NCBI GenBank assembly: GCA_023415055.1
Contig: JAEZLZ010000032.1
Coordinates: forward strand, 1-48,072
DNA length: 48,072 bases
Direction of reading: 5' to 3'
From: Bacillota bacterium
GTDB taxonomy: Bacteria > Bacillota > Clostridia > Lachnospirales > Lachnospiraceae
Shown here: positions 40,700 through 48,072 of the stretch, piece after piece
Layout of the letters: each line of letters starts with the position of its first letter
Numbering within the stretch: position 1 is the stretch's first letter
Notes under the pieces: generated by a model
What the model was told of the DNA's origin: nothing
What the model saw: only the letters and a program-made list of their open reading frames with translations
Database searches by the model: none
Position numbers and translations under genes: made by a program

Positions 40700-41821
40700 A
40701 TGGATGGCAGTAATTTATTATATGGTGGCAGAGAGCAGCTAAATGAGATAAAAGAGTGTCTCTTAGAGCTGTATGGCTATCAAGCAAATAATGATTCCTT
40801 TATATTAGAGGAGGAGACGCTGGAGAACAGTATAGCGGATCAGGAACAAGCCATGAAGGAGGAGATCCAAAAAACGACAAAGAAACGTCGGCAGGAAATC
40901 GAGGAAACCTTTGAAAAGCAGGAGGACAAGCTCCAGACCAGAATGAAGAGAATTAAAGAAAAAAGGGAACGAAGTAAGAATGAAAAGGTATCCCAACGCA
41001 TTGAAGCAGAGACGGCTCCCCTTCGGGCAGAGAATGCCCAGTGGAAGCTGGATGCGAAGTCACTATTTTCGCAGAAGCATATCCCGGGCTTCTGTAATAC
41101 CAAGCTTTATTATGCACTTTATTCTCCTTCCTGTTTCACTGATTTCATCCTGACCCTTTGTACCCTGATCGTAATCCTTTTACTGATCCCCTGCGGAATC
41201 TATTTTTTAATCCTACGGCAAGATAGAACGATGTATTTAGTACTGACCTATGTTCTTACTGTTATTATTTTCGGAGGGCTTTATCTACTGATCGGTAATC
41301 GAACCAAAGGAAGATTTAACGAAGAGATTCACAAAGTGAAAGGAATCAGACGGCAGCTTAGGATAAATAAAAAGAAGATTGCTGTAATTCGTAAAAATAT
41401 TCGAAAGGATCGGGATGAAAGTGCATACGGCTTACAGGATTATGATGCTCAGCTGGCACAGCTAGAGCAGGAGTGGACTGAAGTTGCTTCTCAAAAGAAA
41501 GTTGCGCTTTCAGCCTTTGATAATTCCACATATCAGATTATCGCTTCGGAGATCGAAGCAAATTATAAGGATAAGTTAACTACACTAAAAACCGAGCATG
41601 ATAAGGTGAGAGACTCCTCGATTAAGGCGGAAGAAAAGATGAAGGCACTGACGATTAAGATGGCCAGTGAATATGAACCCTTTCTGGGGAAGGAATATAT
41701 GACTATAAAACGAATAGATGCTTTAATCAATATTCTCGAAGCGGGTAGTGCAACAAATGTATCAGAAGCAATTGCGTTCTATAAGCTTACCCTGGAAAAG
41801 GAAGAGAGTGCAGCAGTATAA
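40700..41821 (+). CDS. Coiled-coil protein with two membrane helices
   Basis: A 373-residue protein of unknown family. Residues ~45-115 are a highly charged coiled coil (KTTKKRRQEIEETFEKQEDK and similar). Two hydrophobic helices at about 148-172 (FILTLCTLIVILLLIPCGIY) and 177-200 (MYLVLTYVLTVIIFGGLYLL) follow, then another charged coiled coil (about 203-330). Both coiled coils would lie on the same side, most likely in the cytoplasm. A structural or scaffold role is possible; nothing in the neighbourhood defines it. AAGGAGG lies 8 nt before the ATG. Confidence 0.7.
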   Translation: MDGSNLLYGGREQLNEIKECLLELYGYQANNDSFILEEETLENSIADQEQAMKEEIQKTTKKRRQEIEETFEKQEDKLQTRMKRIKEKRERSKNEKVSQRIEAETAPLRAENAQWKLDAKSLFSQKHIPGFCNTKLYYALYSPSCFTDFILTLCTLIVILLLIPCGIYFLILRQDRTMYLVLTYVLTVIIFGGLYLLIGNRTKGRFNEEIHKVKGIRRQLRINKKKIAVIRKNIRKDRDESAYGLQDYDAQLAQLEQEWTEVASQKKVALSAFDNSTYQIIASEIEANYKDKLTTLKTEHDKVRDSSIKAEEKMKALTIKMASEYEPFLGKEYMTIKRIDALINILEAGSATNVSEAIAFYKLTLEKEESAAV

Positions 41822-41864
41822 GGAATTAGAGAGAGGTTATTTGTAACCATACAACATAAATGAA

Positions 41865-41974
41865 ACCAAGAGGCTGTCAAAACATATATCATGATGGAAG
41901 GTACGAATCTGTGTGAGAGGTTCGGTTGTTTTATTCTTCCGTCAGAAATATACTGTTTGAAACAGCCTCTTGGT
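41865..41974. terminator. Large inverted repeat between convergent genes
   Basis: ACCAAGAGGCTGT (41865-41877) pairs with ACAGCCTCTTGGT (41962-41974). Extension through TCAAAACA/TGTTTGA gives a stem of over 20 bp with an 84-nt loop that holds further pairing (GGAAG/CTTCC). It separates the coiled-coil gene from the YyaC gene and can serve both. Confidence 0.65.
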
Positions 41975-41983
41975 GTATTTCGA

Positions 41984-42637
41984 TCATTCTGAATAAGTCA
42001 GAGAGGGAGTCTTTAGCTTGTTGAGGCAATAGTTAATGGCAAGACAGATCTGGTCTGCCATCATCATTACTACGTTTAGCCTAGTGGTTTGGAGCAACAT
42101 GTTGTCTAGCATCCCGGAGAAATTTACGATTCCGGTGATAAAAATATCTCCTACCGCAGGAAGATCCTTGTCTACTCCGGCCCCCGGCTTTAATGGCCCT
42201 TCTCCAAGTGTGATATAACCGATGTGATCAGATCTTCCAAGGGATGCATCGATGGCAATCACAAATGCATCATCATGGGATTGATAGATCAGATTAATCG
42301 TCTCCTTTAGGTTTTTCGCGTGAACTGGCTCTTCTAAGGTACCATAGACATAAAAATTATGATTTTTATTATTCTCTTGTTTTGTGTATTTATGTTCGAA
42401 TTCATTTTGAATGGATAACTTATATCCGATAATAGGCCCCAGGCAATCACCAGTTGCCCGGTCAGAACCGATGCAAAGGAAGATAATAGTCCGATTAAGC
42501 AGCACATGTTCCTTTATGAGCTCGGACAAGGTGCTTCCCATTTCATAAGCAGCAGCTTTTTCGGATGAGTTGTAATAGGATATTCTATTCTTGGTTTTAA
42601 AAAAAAGATTCATCGAGTAACACATACCTTTCGTCAT
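41984..42637 (-). CDS. yyaC: YyaC-like germination/spore protease
   Basis: A 217-residue protein of the YyaC family, a GPR-like spore protease. Characteristic blocks are IIFLCIGSDRATGDCLGPII near residues 51-70, YGTLEEPVHAKNLKETINLI near 98-117, AIDASLGRSDHIGYITLGEG, and GPLKPGAGVDKDLPAVGDIF. It points to an endospore-forming host. The start is uncertain: ATG 42637 has no ribosome binding site, and ATGs at 42625 and 42613 are alternatives; the conserved part begins after residue 20 in any case. Confidence 0.85.
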   Translation of the reverse strand: MTKGMCYSMNLFFKTKNRISYYNSSEKAAAYEMGSTLSELIKEHVLLNRTIIFLCIGSDRATGDCLGPIIGYKLSIQNEFEHKYTKQENNKNHNFYVYGTLEEPVHAKNLKETINLIYQSHDDAFVIAIDASLGRSDHIGYITLGEGPLKPGAGVDKDLPAVGDIFITGIVNFSGMLDNMLLQTTRLNVVMMMADQICLAINYCLNKLKTPSLTYSE

Positions 42638-42968
42638 TATGTTCGCATACAGATAGCCTGGTAGGCAGTTCTTCGTGGCGATCCGAGAGCTTAAATTAAG
42701 TATTACCGTAAAAATAAAAAATTAGACCTATAAATATGCTAAAATACAGATAATATCAGGCAAAAAAGAAGCTATTTCGATTAAGAAGCTCCTTCAGATT
42801 AAAAATTAGAATCAGAATAGCAGGATTTAGGGGGTTTTTCATGGAATTGTGAGGATAAGTTATGTTTACATAATAACCGGATATGACAAAAAGCCTGTCC
42901 GACTTGTGATATGATTACTTATATTTTGGGGTGATCAGTACAAAAAGTATCGGATTGGAGTGAACTGC
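42638..42968. other. Divergent intergenic region
   Basis: About 330 nt between the YyaC gene and the LysM gene. It is AT-rich, with AAGAAGCT repeated twice near 42771-42794, and has no gene. Promoters for both directions are expected, but no confident sigma-A boxes are seen; a sporulation-sigma promoter for yyaC is possible. Confidence 0.3.
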
Positions 42969-44291
42969 ATGATAGAAACAATATACAGTAACGAGAGTAA
43001 AGAAGGTAATCCTGCAAATAGAATTCAGACTTCCTTTAAGATGCCAAAGAATGTACGACAGATTGGTAAAGATAACAGTAATAAGAAGATCTACGTTGAA
43101 GATTATGTTATGACGTACATAAAGCAATTGGCAGGAGGAGATTATTCTGCCTGTAAGGTAGCGGTACTGGTCGGTCAGTGCATACGCATAGAGAACTGTC
43201 GGAATATCTTTGTCTCCGGAGCTGTAGAGGTGGGCAACATTGATCTATCAGCAGAACCCATCTTATCCAATGAAGCCTGGAGTAAGATCTACGAGGAGAT
43301 TAAGAAGTATTTTGTAGAGACAGAGATTGTCGGCTGGTTCATCGGCGGTCCTGGCTATCTCCTTGAGGAGAAGGATAAAATAACGAAAGCTCATATTGAT
43401 AATTTTGCGGGACAGGATAAGACTCTTCTTACCTTTGACAATATGGAAAAGGAAGAGAGCTTCTATAGCTATGAAGGCAATCGCCTGACTAAGCTGGAGG
43501 GCTACTACATATATTATGAGAAGAATGAAGAGATGCAGACCTACATGATCGAGCATAAGGAACCCCAAAGCATTGAGGCTGGCTATGATGACCATGTCTC
43601 CCGGGAGATTCGTACCGTGCTGCAGACCAAGAAGCCCCCGGTGGAGGAGAATAAAGGTATCACGAGATTGATGTACGCAGCCGGAACGCTACTAGCTGTG
43701 ATTGTCTTAGTAGTAGGAGCTGCGATATTGAACAATTATGATCAGATGAGGAGTATGCAGGACACCTTGAACTATTTGTCACAGAATATGGAAGAGGTAC
43801 AAACCATCGTAGCTGAGGACAGAATGTCGGACAGCATCGATTCTCAAACGGCGGTTGTGGAAGGACAAGCTTATGATATCAGCGACGGAGATGCTGAGAC
43901 CTCTACAGAACAAACAGCAAAGGATTTACAGGCAAAGGATGACAAGAACAGCCTCGATGTGGAAGCTGTTCCGGGAGATGTAGAACCATTAGAGAAAGAA
44001 GAGGATACAAAGCAAATAGATTCCGATGAAGCTGCCGACAATGATGAAGAGAAAGTGTTACAGGAGAAGGATGGTAAAGAAGAGCCAAAGGATGATAGTA
44101 AGGAGCAGGTTAAGAATAACGTAAAAGATGAGAAACCGGTTAATTATTATATCGTCGTAGAGGGAGATACGCTCGCCGGTATCAGCTATAAATTATATGA
44201 AACCTATACGAAGGTAGCAAAGATAATGGAACTGAATCATATCGAAGACCAGGATGTTATTTATGTAGGGCAGAAATTAATTGTTCCATAG
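42969..44291 (+). CDS. LysM protein with degenerate JAMM/MPN-like domain
   Basis: A 440-residue membrane protein in three parts. Residues ~40-200 look like a JAMM/MPN metalloprotease fold: IFVSGAVEVGN, IVGWFIGGPGYLLEEKDKIT (where active members have WxHSHPG...SxxD), HIDNFAGQDKTLLTFDN and LEGYYIYYEKNEEMQTYMIE. The zinc-binding His residues are absent. One helix follows at about 235-257 (AAGTLLAVIVLVVGAAILNN), then an acidic linker with many Asp/Glu, and a C-terminal LysM domain (about 395-440, VEGDTLAGISYKLYETYTKV, VIYVGQKLIVP) that binds cell-wall glycan. The MPN-like part is inside and LysM outside. ATG 42969 is 8 nt after GGAG. Confidence 0.75.
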   Translation: MIETIYSNESKEGNPANRIQTSFKMPKNVRQIGKDNSNKKIYVEDYVMTYIKQLAGGDYSACKVAVLVGQCIRIENCRNIFVSGAVEVGNIDLSAEPILSNEAWSKIYEEIKKYFVETEIVGWFIGGPGYLLEEKDKITKAHIDNFAGQDKTLLTFDNMEKEESFYSYEGNRLTKLEGYYIYYEKNEEMQTYMIEHKEPQSIEAGYDDHVSREIRTVLQTKKPPVEENKGITRLMYAAGTLLAVIVLVVGAAILNNYDQMRSMQDTLNYLSQNMEEVQTIVAEDRMSDSIDSQTAVVEGQAYDISDGDAETSTEQTAKDLQAKDDKNSLDVEAVPGDVEPLEKEEDTKQIDSDEAADNDEEKVLQEKDGKEEPKDDSKEQVKNNVKDEKPVNYYIVVEGDTLAGISYKLYETYTKVAKIMELNHIEDQDVIYVGQKLIVP

Positions 44292-44298
44292 ATATTTG

Positions 44299-44345
44299 AG
44301 AGGTGCTATCCTATGGTATATTACCGGATAGCACCTCTTTTTATT
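44299..44345 (+). terminator. Terminator of the LysM gene
   Basis: A 13-bp stem AGAGGTGCTATCC (44299-44311) with GGATAGCACCTCT (44326-44338), then a T-run. Confidence 0.92.
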
Positions 44346-44390
44346 AATTTATAGGGGAAAATGCGTCCTATGAATTAAAAGGCACTCTGT

Positions 44391-44412
44391 ATTGCGAATC
44401 TTAGTTCGCAAT
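44391..44412. promoter_or_regulatory. Palindrome before the DUF5711 gene
   Basis: ATTGCGAA (44391-44398) and TTCGCAAT (44405-44412), an 8-bp perfect inverted repeat with 6-nt spacer, about 130 nt before the gene. A TATAAT at 44507-44512 is the likely -10 box of the same gene. An operator or small hairpin; no binding protein can be named. Confidence 0.4.
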
Positions 44413-44543
44413 TGGATGAGGTATGCCCCTTTAAGGTCATTAAAGTACTGCTGATTTTGAACATTTTTACGTAAAAATAGTACGTGCCAAGTAATAACAA
44501 ATGAGGTATAATCTCTATAAAGTAAAGAACAGGGGAGTAGGTT

Positions 44544-45716
44544 ATGGCGAAAGACAAGGACGGACAATCGATCAGAGACTATGGCGACCGCAAACGCAGA
44601 ATAAGAAAAAGGCGTAGAATCATTATTGTATTGGCAATGATTGCGATTTTAATCGGAGGCAGTATTTACTTATATAGCTTATACAATATGAATTATCAGG
44701 GCTATGAAGTGATAAAAACCATGGACAATGCGGTTGACATCAAAGCAAATTACCTGCGATATAGCGGTGGTGTTCTTAAGATAAGTCAGGACGGAGCGAC
44801 TGCGATCGACAAAGATGGTAATCTGAAGTGGAACGGCTCTTATGAGATGAAAGATCCGATTGCTGATGTATGCGAGCAATATGCAGTGGTTGCAGACCGG
44901 GGAGGGACCACGATACAGATCTTTGATAATGGTGGTGTCGTCGGAAGCATCTCCACTGTTTATAACATCATTAAGGTAGAAATTGCAAATCAAGGAGTAG
45001 TTGCAGCACTTCTTGAGACCGAGGGAAATAATTCTATCAAGCTTTATGACTTAGATGGAACAGAGCTTGCAGAGATAGCAACCAATGCAATGGAGGACGG
45101 ATACCCCATTGATTTTACTTTATCGAATGATGGAGAAAAACTGATTACCAGCTATCTATCAGTTACCACCGGTGAATTAATCGGAATTGCTACCTTCTAT
45201 AACTTTGGGGAGGTGGGTCAGAACTGGACGGATCGAATGGTTGGTGCCTTCAATTTTAATGGATTAGTCGCACCTCGTGTTATTTTTAATAACAACAGTA
45301 CTGCTTGTGTATTCAAGGAGAACGGCCTGATGTTATTTTCTTATGCCGAAATGCCGAGACTGATTAAAGAATTTAATTTTGATAACAAGATAGATAGTAT
45401 CTTACATAATGAAGAATATACCGGCGTTGTTCTGGAAGCAGGTGAGACAGGCACACGGGAATTGCTCATTTATAATCTGAAAGGTGAGAAGGTACTAGAT
45501 AAAAAATTGGATTTTGATTACACAAATATCTATCTTGCAGGGAAAGAGATTATAATGTATGACAATTCCTCCTGCATTGTTATGAAGATAAATGGCACAG
45601 TAAAATTCAGCTATACCTTTGACAGCAATATAGCAGCATTATATCCGGTGAATGACCTGGACCGTTACCTCTTTGTAAGTGATAAAGCAATAGCTCAGAT
45701 CAGCTTAGTGGAATAG
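44544..45716 (+). CDS. DUF5711 family membrane-anchored beta-propeller-like protein
   Basis: A 390-residue protein with a basic cytoplasmic start, one helix at about 28-49 (IIIVLAMIAILIGGSIYLYS) and an outside domain of repeated short beta-strand motifs (GTTIQIFDNGGVVGSI, NSIKLYDLDGTELAEI, RELLIYNLKGEKVLDKKL, CIVMKINGTVKFSYTF), like a beta-propeller. The pattern fits DUF5711, typical for Lachnospiraceae. Function unknown; neighbours CvpA and LysM suggest an envelope role. Confidence 0.75.
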   Translation: MAKDKDGQSIRDYGDRKRRIRKRRRIIIVLAMIAILIGGSIYLYSLYNMNYQGYEVIKTMDNAVDIKANYLRYSGGVLKISQDGATAIDKDGNLKWNGSYEMKDPIADVCEQYAVVADRGGTTIQIFDNGGVVGSISTVYNIIKVEIANQGVVAALLETEGNNSIKLYDLDGTELAEIATNAMEDGYPIDFTLSNDGEKLITSYLSVTTGELIGIATFYNFGEVGQNWTDRMVGAFNFNGLVAPRVIFNNNSTACVFKENGLMLFSYAEMPRLIKEFNFDNKIDSILHNEEYTGVVLEAGETGTRELLIYNLKGEKVLDKKLDFDYTNIYLAGKEIIMYDNSSCIVMKINGTVKFSYTFDSNIAALYPVNDLDRYLFVSDKAIAQISLVE

Positions 45717-45847
45717 TATTCCTATGAGTGCCTGAGAATATAAAACTCACATAGAAGTTTGGAATTCAGGGATCCGTATTCCGATGAATACAAAGAAAAG
45801 GGATGGATGAGAGCAACAGGTATTAGCATAATGAAAGGGCGGGTTAA

Positions 45848-46543
45848 ATGAATTGGTTATTGGTTGTAGTATTAATGATATTGTTGGGGAATGCTATTGT
45901 TGGGATGAAGGTTGGTTTTATCAAGACGGTGTTTTCACTCGTTTCCATAATTCTTGCATTGATTCTCACGCTTTGGATCAGTCCCATGGTAAAGAACTAC
46001 ATGAATGGGAGTGAGAAGTTTCATAACGGTATTTCTTCCAAGATAGAAAAGATGCTTCCCTTTGGTGAAGATGAGATTGCCAAGAAAGAACAACCGAAGG
46101 CGATAGAGGAGCTTAAGGTACCAAAATCTATAAAAAAGGGTTTGTTGGAGAACAACACAGCAGAAAGCTATAAGGAGATGGCGATTACCAGCTTTAAGCA
46201 ATATGTCAGTAACTATTTGACCGGGATTATCATTAATTCTTTGGCTTTTATAATGACCTTTGTCCTAATTCTGATACTGCTGTGGGTCATATTTATGGCA
46301 CTGGATTTGGTCAGTAAGCTGCCGCTTCTGAACCAGGTGAATAAGACCGCAGGACTTTTAGCAGGGCTGCTTCACGGTTTAATCGTTGTGTGGCTATTCT
46401 TTATATTACTCAATGTATTTGCAAGTACTCAGTTTGGTCAGAGTATGTTGAAGCTGGTTGGAGAAAATGAGATATTGAGTATCATCTACAATAATAATAT
46501 CCTGTTAAGGTTTATAACCGGAGCAACGAAACTTATCTTGTAA
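45848..46543 (+). CDS. CvpA family membrane protein
   Basis: A 231-residue polytopic protein. LVVVLMILLGNAIVGMKVGF and IKTVFSLVSIILALILTLWI at the N-terminus are characteristic of the CvpA/colicin V production family. Helices are separated by a charged loop (about 55-115), followed by GIIINSLAFIMTFVLILILL and NQVNKTAGLLAGLLHGLIVV. Members are inner-membrane proteins of unclear role in envelope homeostasis. It may be cotranscribed with the DUF5711 gene 131 nt upstream. Confidence 0.8.
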   Translation: MNWLLVVVLMILLGNAIVGMKVGFIKTVFSLVSIILALILTLWISPMVKNYMNGSEKFHNGISSKIEKMLPFGEDEIAKKEQPKAIEELKVPKSIKKGLLENNTAESYKEMAITSFKQYVSNYLTGIIINSLAFIMTFVLILILLWVIFMALDLVSKLPLLNQVNKTAGLLAGLLHGLIVVWLFFILLNVFASTQFGQSMLKLVGENEILSIIYNNNILLRFITGATKLIL

Positions 46544-46576
46544 CAATACATAACAAATTACTAAAGGAGATCAATA

Positions 46577-47536
46577 ATGAATGACATGTTAAATAGGATT
46601 CAAAAAATGGGTATTGTACCTGTAATTAAATTGGATGATGCAAAGGATGCCATACCGCTTGCTAAAGCGTTGGTAGAGGGAGGACTTCCCTGTGCTGAAG
46701 TTACCTTTCGAACTGCGGCTGCCGAGGAAGCCATTCGTTTAATGAGACAGGCTTATCCGGATATGCTAATCGGTGCAGGTACTGTTCTTACTACAGAACA
46801 GGTGGATAAAGCGGTTGCAGCAGGAGCTACCTTTATCGTGAGCCCCGGCTTAAATCCAAAAGTAGTTAAGTACTGTGTTGACAACAATATTCCGATTACT
46901 CCGGGCTGTGCGAATCCCAGTGATATCGAAGCAGCCATTGAACTGGGACTGGATGTTGTAAAATTCTTTCCTGCAGAAGCGGCAGGAGGACTGGCTATGA
47001 TCAAAGCAATGGCTGCCCCATATGTGAACATGAAGTTTATGCCTACCGGCGGAATTAATGAGAAGAATCTCATTTCTTATCTGGATTTTCCCAAAATTAT
47101 TGCCTGTGGCGGAAGCTGGATGGTCAGCGATGAGCTTGTAAAAGCAGGTGACTTTGACAAGATAACAGCACTGACAAAGCAAGCAGTAGCTTTAATGCTG
47201 GGCTTTGAGATTCGCCACGTAGGCATTAATATGCCAAACGAATCAGAAGCGGACAAGGTTGCAGATCAATTCGGCAGCGCCTTTGGTTTTGCTAAGAATG
47301 CAGGAAATTCTTCTATCTTTATGGGAACAGCAATTGAAGTAATGAAAGAAACATATCTCGGTAAGAATGGCCATATCGCTATCATGACCAATTATATAGA
47401 CCGTGCAATCTTCCATCTGGAGCAGAGGGGCTACTCCTTTAACCAAGAAAGCAAGAAGTATAAGAATGACAAGCTGATTGCAATTTACCTTGATGAAGAC
47501 TTCGGTGGATTTGCGGTACATCTGGTACAAAAGTAA
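46577..47536 (+). CDS. eda: KDPG aldolase fused to a VOC-like domain
   Basis: A 319-residue fusion. Residues 1-~205 are a KDPG/KHG aldolase (class I, TIM barrel): the base Glu in GLPCAEVTFRTAAAEEAIRL, GAGTVLTTEQVDKAVAAGAT, the Schiff-base Lys in GLDVVKFFPAEAAGGLAMIK, and KFMPTGGINEKNL. It cleaves 2-keto-3-deoxy-6-phosphogluconate into pyruvate and glyceraldehyde-3-phosphate. Residues ~210-319 (FEIRHVGINMPNESEADKVA to GFAVHLVQK) form a VOC-like domain of unknown role, seen in other clostridial Eda proteins. No kdgK is nearby. GGAG lies before the ATG. Confidence 0.88.
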   Translation: MNDMLNRIQKMGIVPVIKLDDAKDAIPLAKALVEGGLPCAEVTFRTAAAEEAIRLMRQAYPDMLIGAGTVLTTEQVDKAVAAGATFIVSPGLNPKVVKYCVDNNIPITPGCANPSDIEAAIELGLDVVKFFPAEAAGGLAMIKAMAAPYVNMKFMPTGGINEKNLISYLDFPKIIACGGSWMVSDELVKAGDFDKITALTKQAVALMLGFEIRHVGINMPNESEADKVADQFGSAFGFAKNAGNSSIFMGTAIEVMKETYLGKNGHIAIMTNYIDRAIFHLEQRGYSFNQESKKYKNDKLIAIYLDEDFGGFAVHLVQK

Positions 47537-47616
47537 ATTATAACAGCCGTAGAGTATAAAAAGCACCAATTATATAGATATCATGAGGAATATCGCAATA
47601 GTATGAATAATAAATG

Positions 47617-47656
47617 ACCGCTTTGCCAAGACTATAAGTTGGAAAGCGGTTTTTTA
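47617..47656 (+). terminator. Terminator of the aldolase gene
   Basis: ACCGCTTT(GC)CAA (47617-47629) pairs with TTGG-AAAGCGGT (47639-47650), with a small bulge, followed by TTTTTT. It separates the aldolase from the rRNA promoters. Confidence 0.88.
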
Positions 47657-47769
47657 TTATGTACACTTGGAGGGTGCACGCTTATATAGCAATAATGCTT
47701 ATATAACAATGGATGTTTGGTGTAAATTCGGATGTAATAAATTGGTTGCAAAAAAGTTTAAAAACATGC

Positions 47770-47798
47770 TTGACATTTTGCTCTCGAGAAGGTACAAT
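47770..47798 (+). promoter_or_regulatory. rRNA operon promoter P1
   Basis: TTGACA (47770-47775), 17 nt, TACAAT (47793-47798). It is the upstream member of a tandem pair. AT-rich sequence before it could act as an UP element. Confidence 0.75.
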
Positions 47799-47861
47799 GG
47801 ATTTCGCCGCTGAAACATGGCAGCCACAAAAAAGAAAAAGAAATAAAAAATAAAAAAGTGG

Positions 47862-47890
47862 TTGACAAACGGAAGCGAATGTGCTAAACT
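47862..47890 (+). promoter_or_regulatory. rRNA operon promoter P2
   Basis: TTGACA (47862-47867), 17 nt, TAAACT (47885-47890), preceded by a long A-rich run. It lies 92 bp after P1, the usual tandem spacing of rRNA promoters. Confidence 0.85.
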
Positions 47891-48072
47891 ATAAAAGTTG
47901 CTGGTGAGACACGAAACATCAAAGTACAAGCCGGTAAAGCACAATGAACCTTGATAATTGAACAGTGAAACAACCCTGAAAATTCTAAAAAACTTGAGAC
48001 TTACACATGAGTCTCAAAAATAGATTTTCATAAATGAATTGGTTTAACCAGTTCATACGAACTCGTATCTGG
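47891..48072 (+). other. 5' leader of an rRNA operon
   Basis: The sequence CCTTGATAATTGAACAGTGA (47949-47968) is the conserved leader element that precedes 16S rRNA in Lachnospiraceae and relates to the antitermination/processing box. A hairpin TTGAGACT (47994-48001) with AGTCTCAA (48010-48017) follows, and more pairing near 48038-48056. The 16S gene itself would start shortly beyond the window; no mature rRNA sequence is seen inside it. Confidence 0.75.

Noticed and set aside
41865..41974. Insertion sequence or MITE with AGAGGCTGT ends
   Set aside because: Similar AGAGGCTGT stems are, to my knowledge, common terminators in Clostridia, and its place between convergent genes fits a bidirectional terminator.
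27500..47743. Shared 13-mer GGATGTAATAAAT at 27500 and 47731
   Set aside because: It is AT-rich, the flanks differ completely, and a chance match is plausible.

Overview
The window reads as a chromosomal segment of an anaerobic, spore-forming Clostridia bacterium, most likely in the Lachnospiraceae. This is inferred from the low-to-moderate GC content, strong AGGAGG ribosome binding sites, a YyaC-type spore protease, small Cys-rich and DUF5711-type proteins familiar from that family, MsmEFG-type sugar importers that lack their own ATPase, and an rRNA leader typical of the group at the right edge. No prophage, CRISPR array or complete insertion sequence is visible.

Layout. (1) 1-6.4 kb is a loose set of small accessory genes: acetyltransferases, a membrane-anchored XRE regulator, Nudix hydrolases and a secreted transglutaminase-like protein. 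It includes a decayed Nudix gene running into a GGDEF fragment. (2) 6.4-10.2 kb is a five-gene leftward operon encoding a BtuCDF/MolBCA-type importer, a ModE-like DNA-binding protein and a P-loop NTPase, with a Mo-box-like palindrome in its promoter region; I infer molybdate or tungstate uptake. (3) 10.4-11.5 kb holds a GNAT relic and an AadA-like nucleotidyltransferase. (4) 11.7-19.7 kb is a sialic-acid island. YhcH-type and SGNH-esterase genes are divergent from an AraC regulator, followed by a binding protein, two permeases, a NanOx/YjhC-like oxidoreductase and a NanA-like lyase. The order resembles, from memory, the 2,7-anhydro-Neu5Ac cluster of Ruminococcus gnavus, but there is no sialidase, nanE or nanK here. 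(5) 20-21.2 kb is a stretch of gene relics, then a histidine phosphatase and a kinase-like gene.

(6) 22.7-31.3 kb is an alpha-mannan utilisation locus: an AraR-architecture regulator, a sugar ABC importer (two permeases, then the binding protein), an intracellular GH76, a membrane-anchored GH76 and an intracellular GH125. A likely flow is surface endo-cleavage of alpha-1,6-mannan, import of oligosaccharides, then trimming inside the cell. Two ATTTGT-N5-ACAAAT palindromes flank the transporter promoter. (7) 32.4-34.7 kb is a BlaI/BlaR1-type pair behind two MecI/BlaI-like operators, but the sensor carries an unusual C-terminal domain instead of a penicillin-binding domain. (8) 34.9-47.5 kb is mostly housekeeping or family-specific: VOC, PHP phosphoesterase, Cys-rich proteins, SecDF, a coiled-coil membrane protein, YyaC, a LysM protein with a degenerate JAMM-like domain, DUF5711, CvpA and a KDPG aldolase-VOC fusion. 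(9) From 47.7 kb to the end lie tandem promoters and the leader of an rRNA operon whose 16S gene starts beyond the window.

The clearest new observation is regulatory. In the sialic-acid island one motif (GCGTATTRTGCTAT) occurs three times. Two copies point at the two structural promoters with exactly 41 nt between motif and -10 box. Other notable points are the Mo-box/ModE-like operon, the BlaR1 protein with a different sensor, and the pseudo-JAMM LysM protein.
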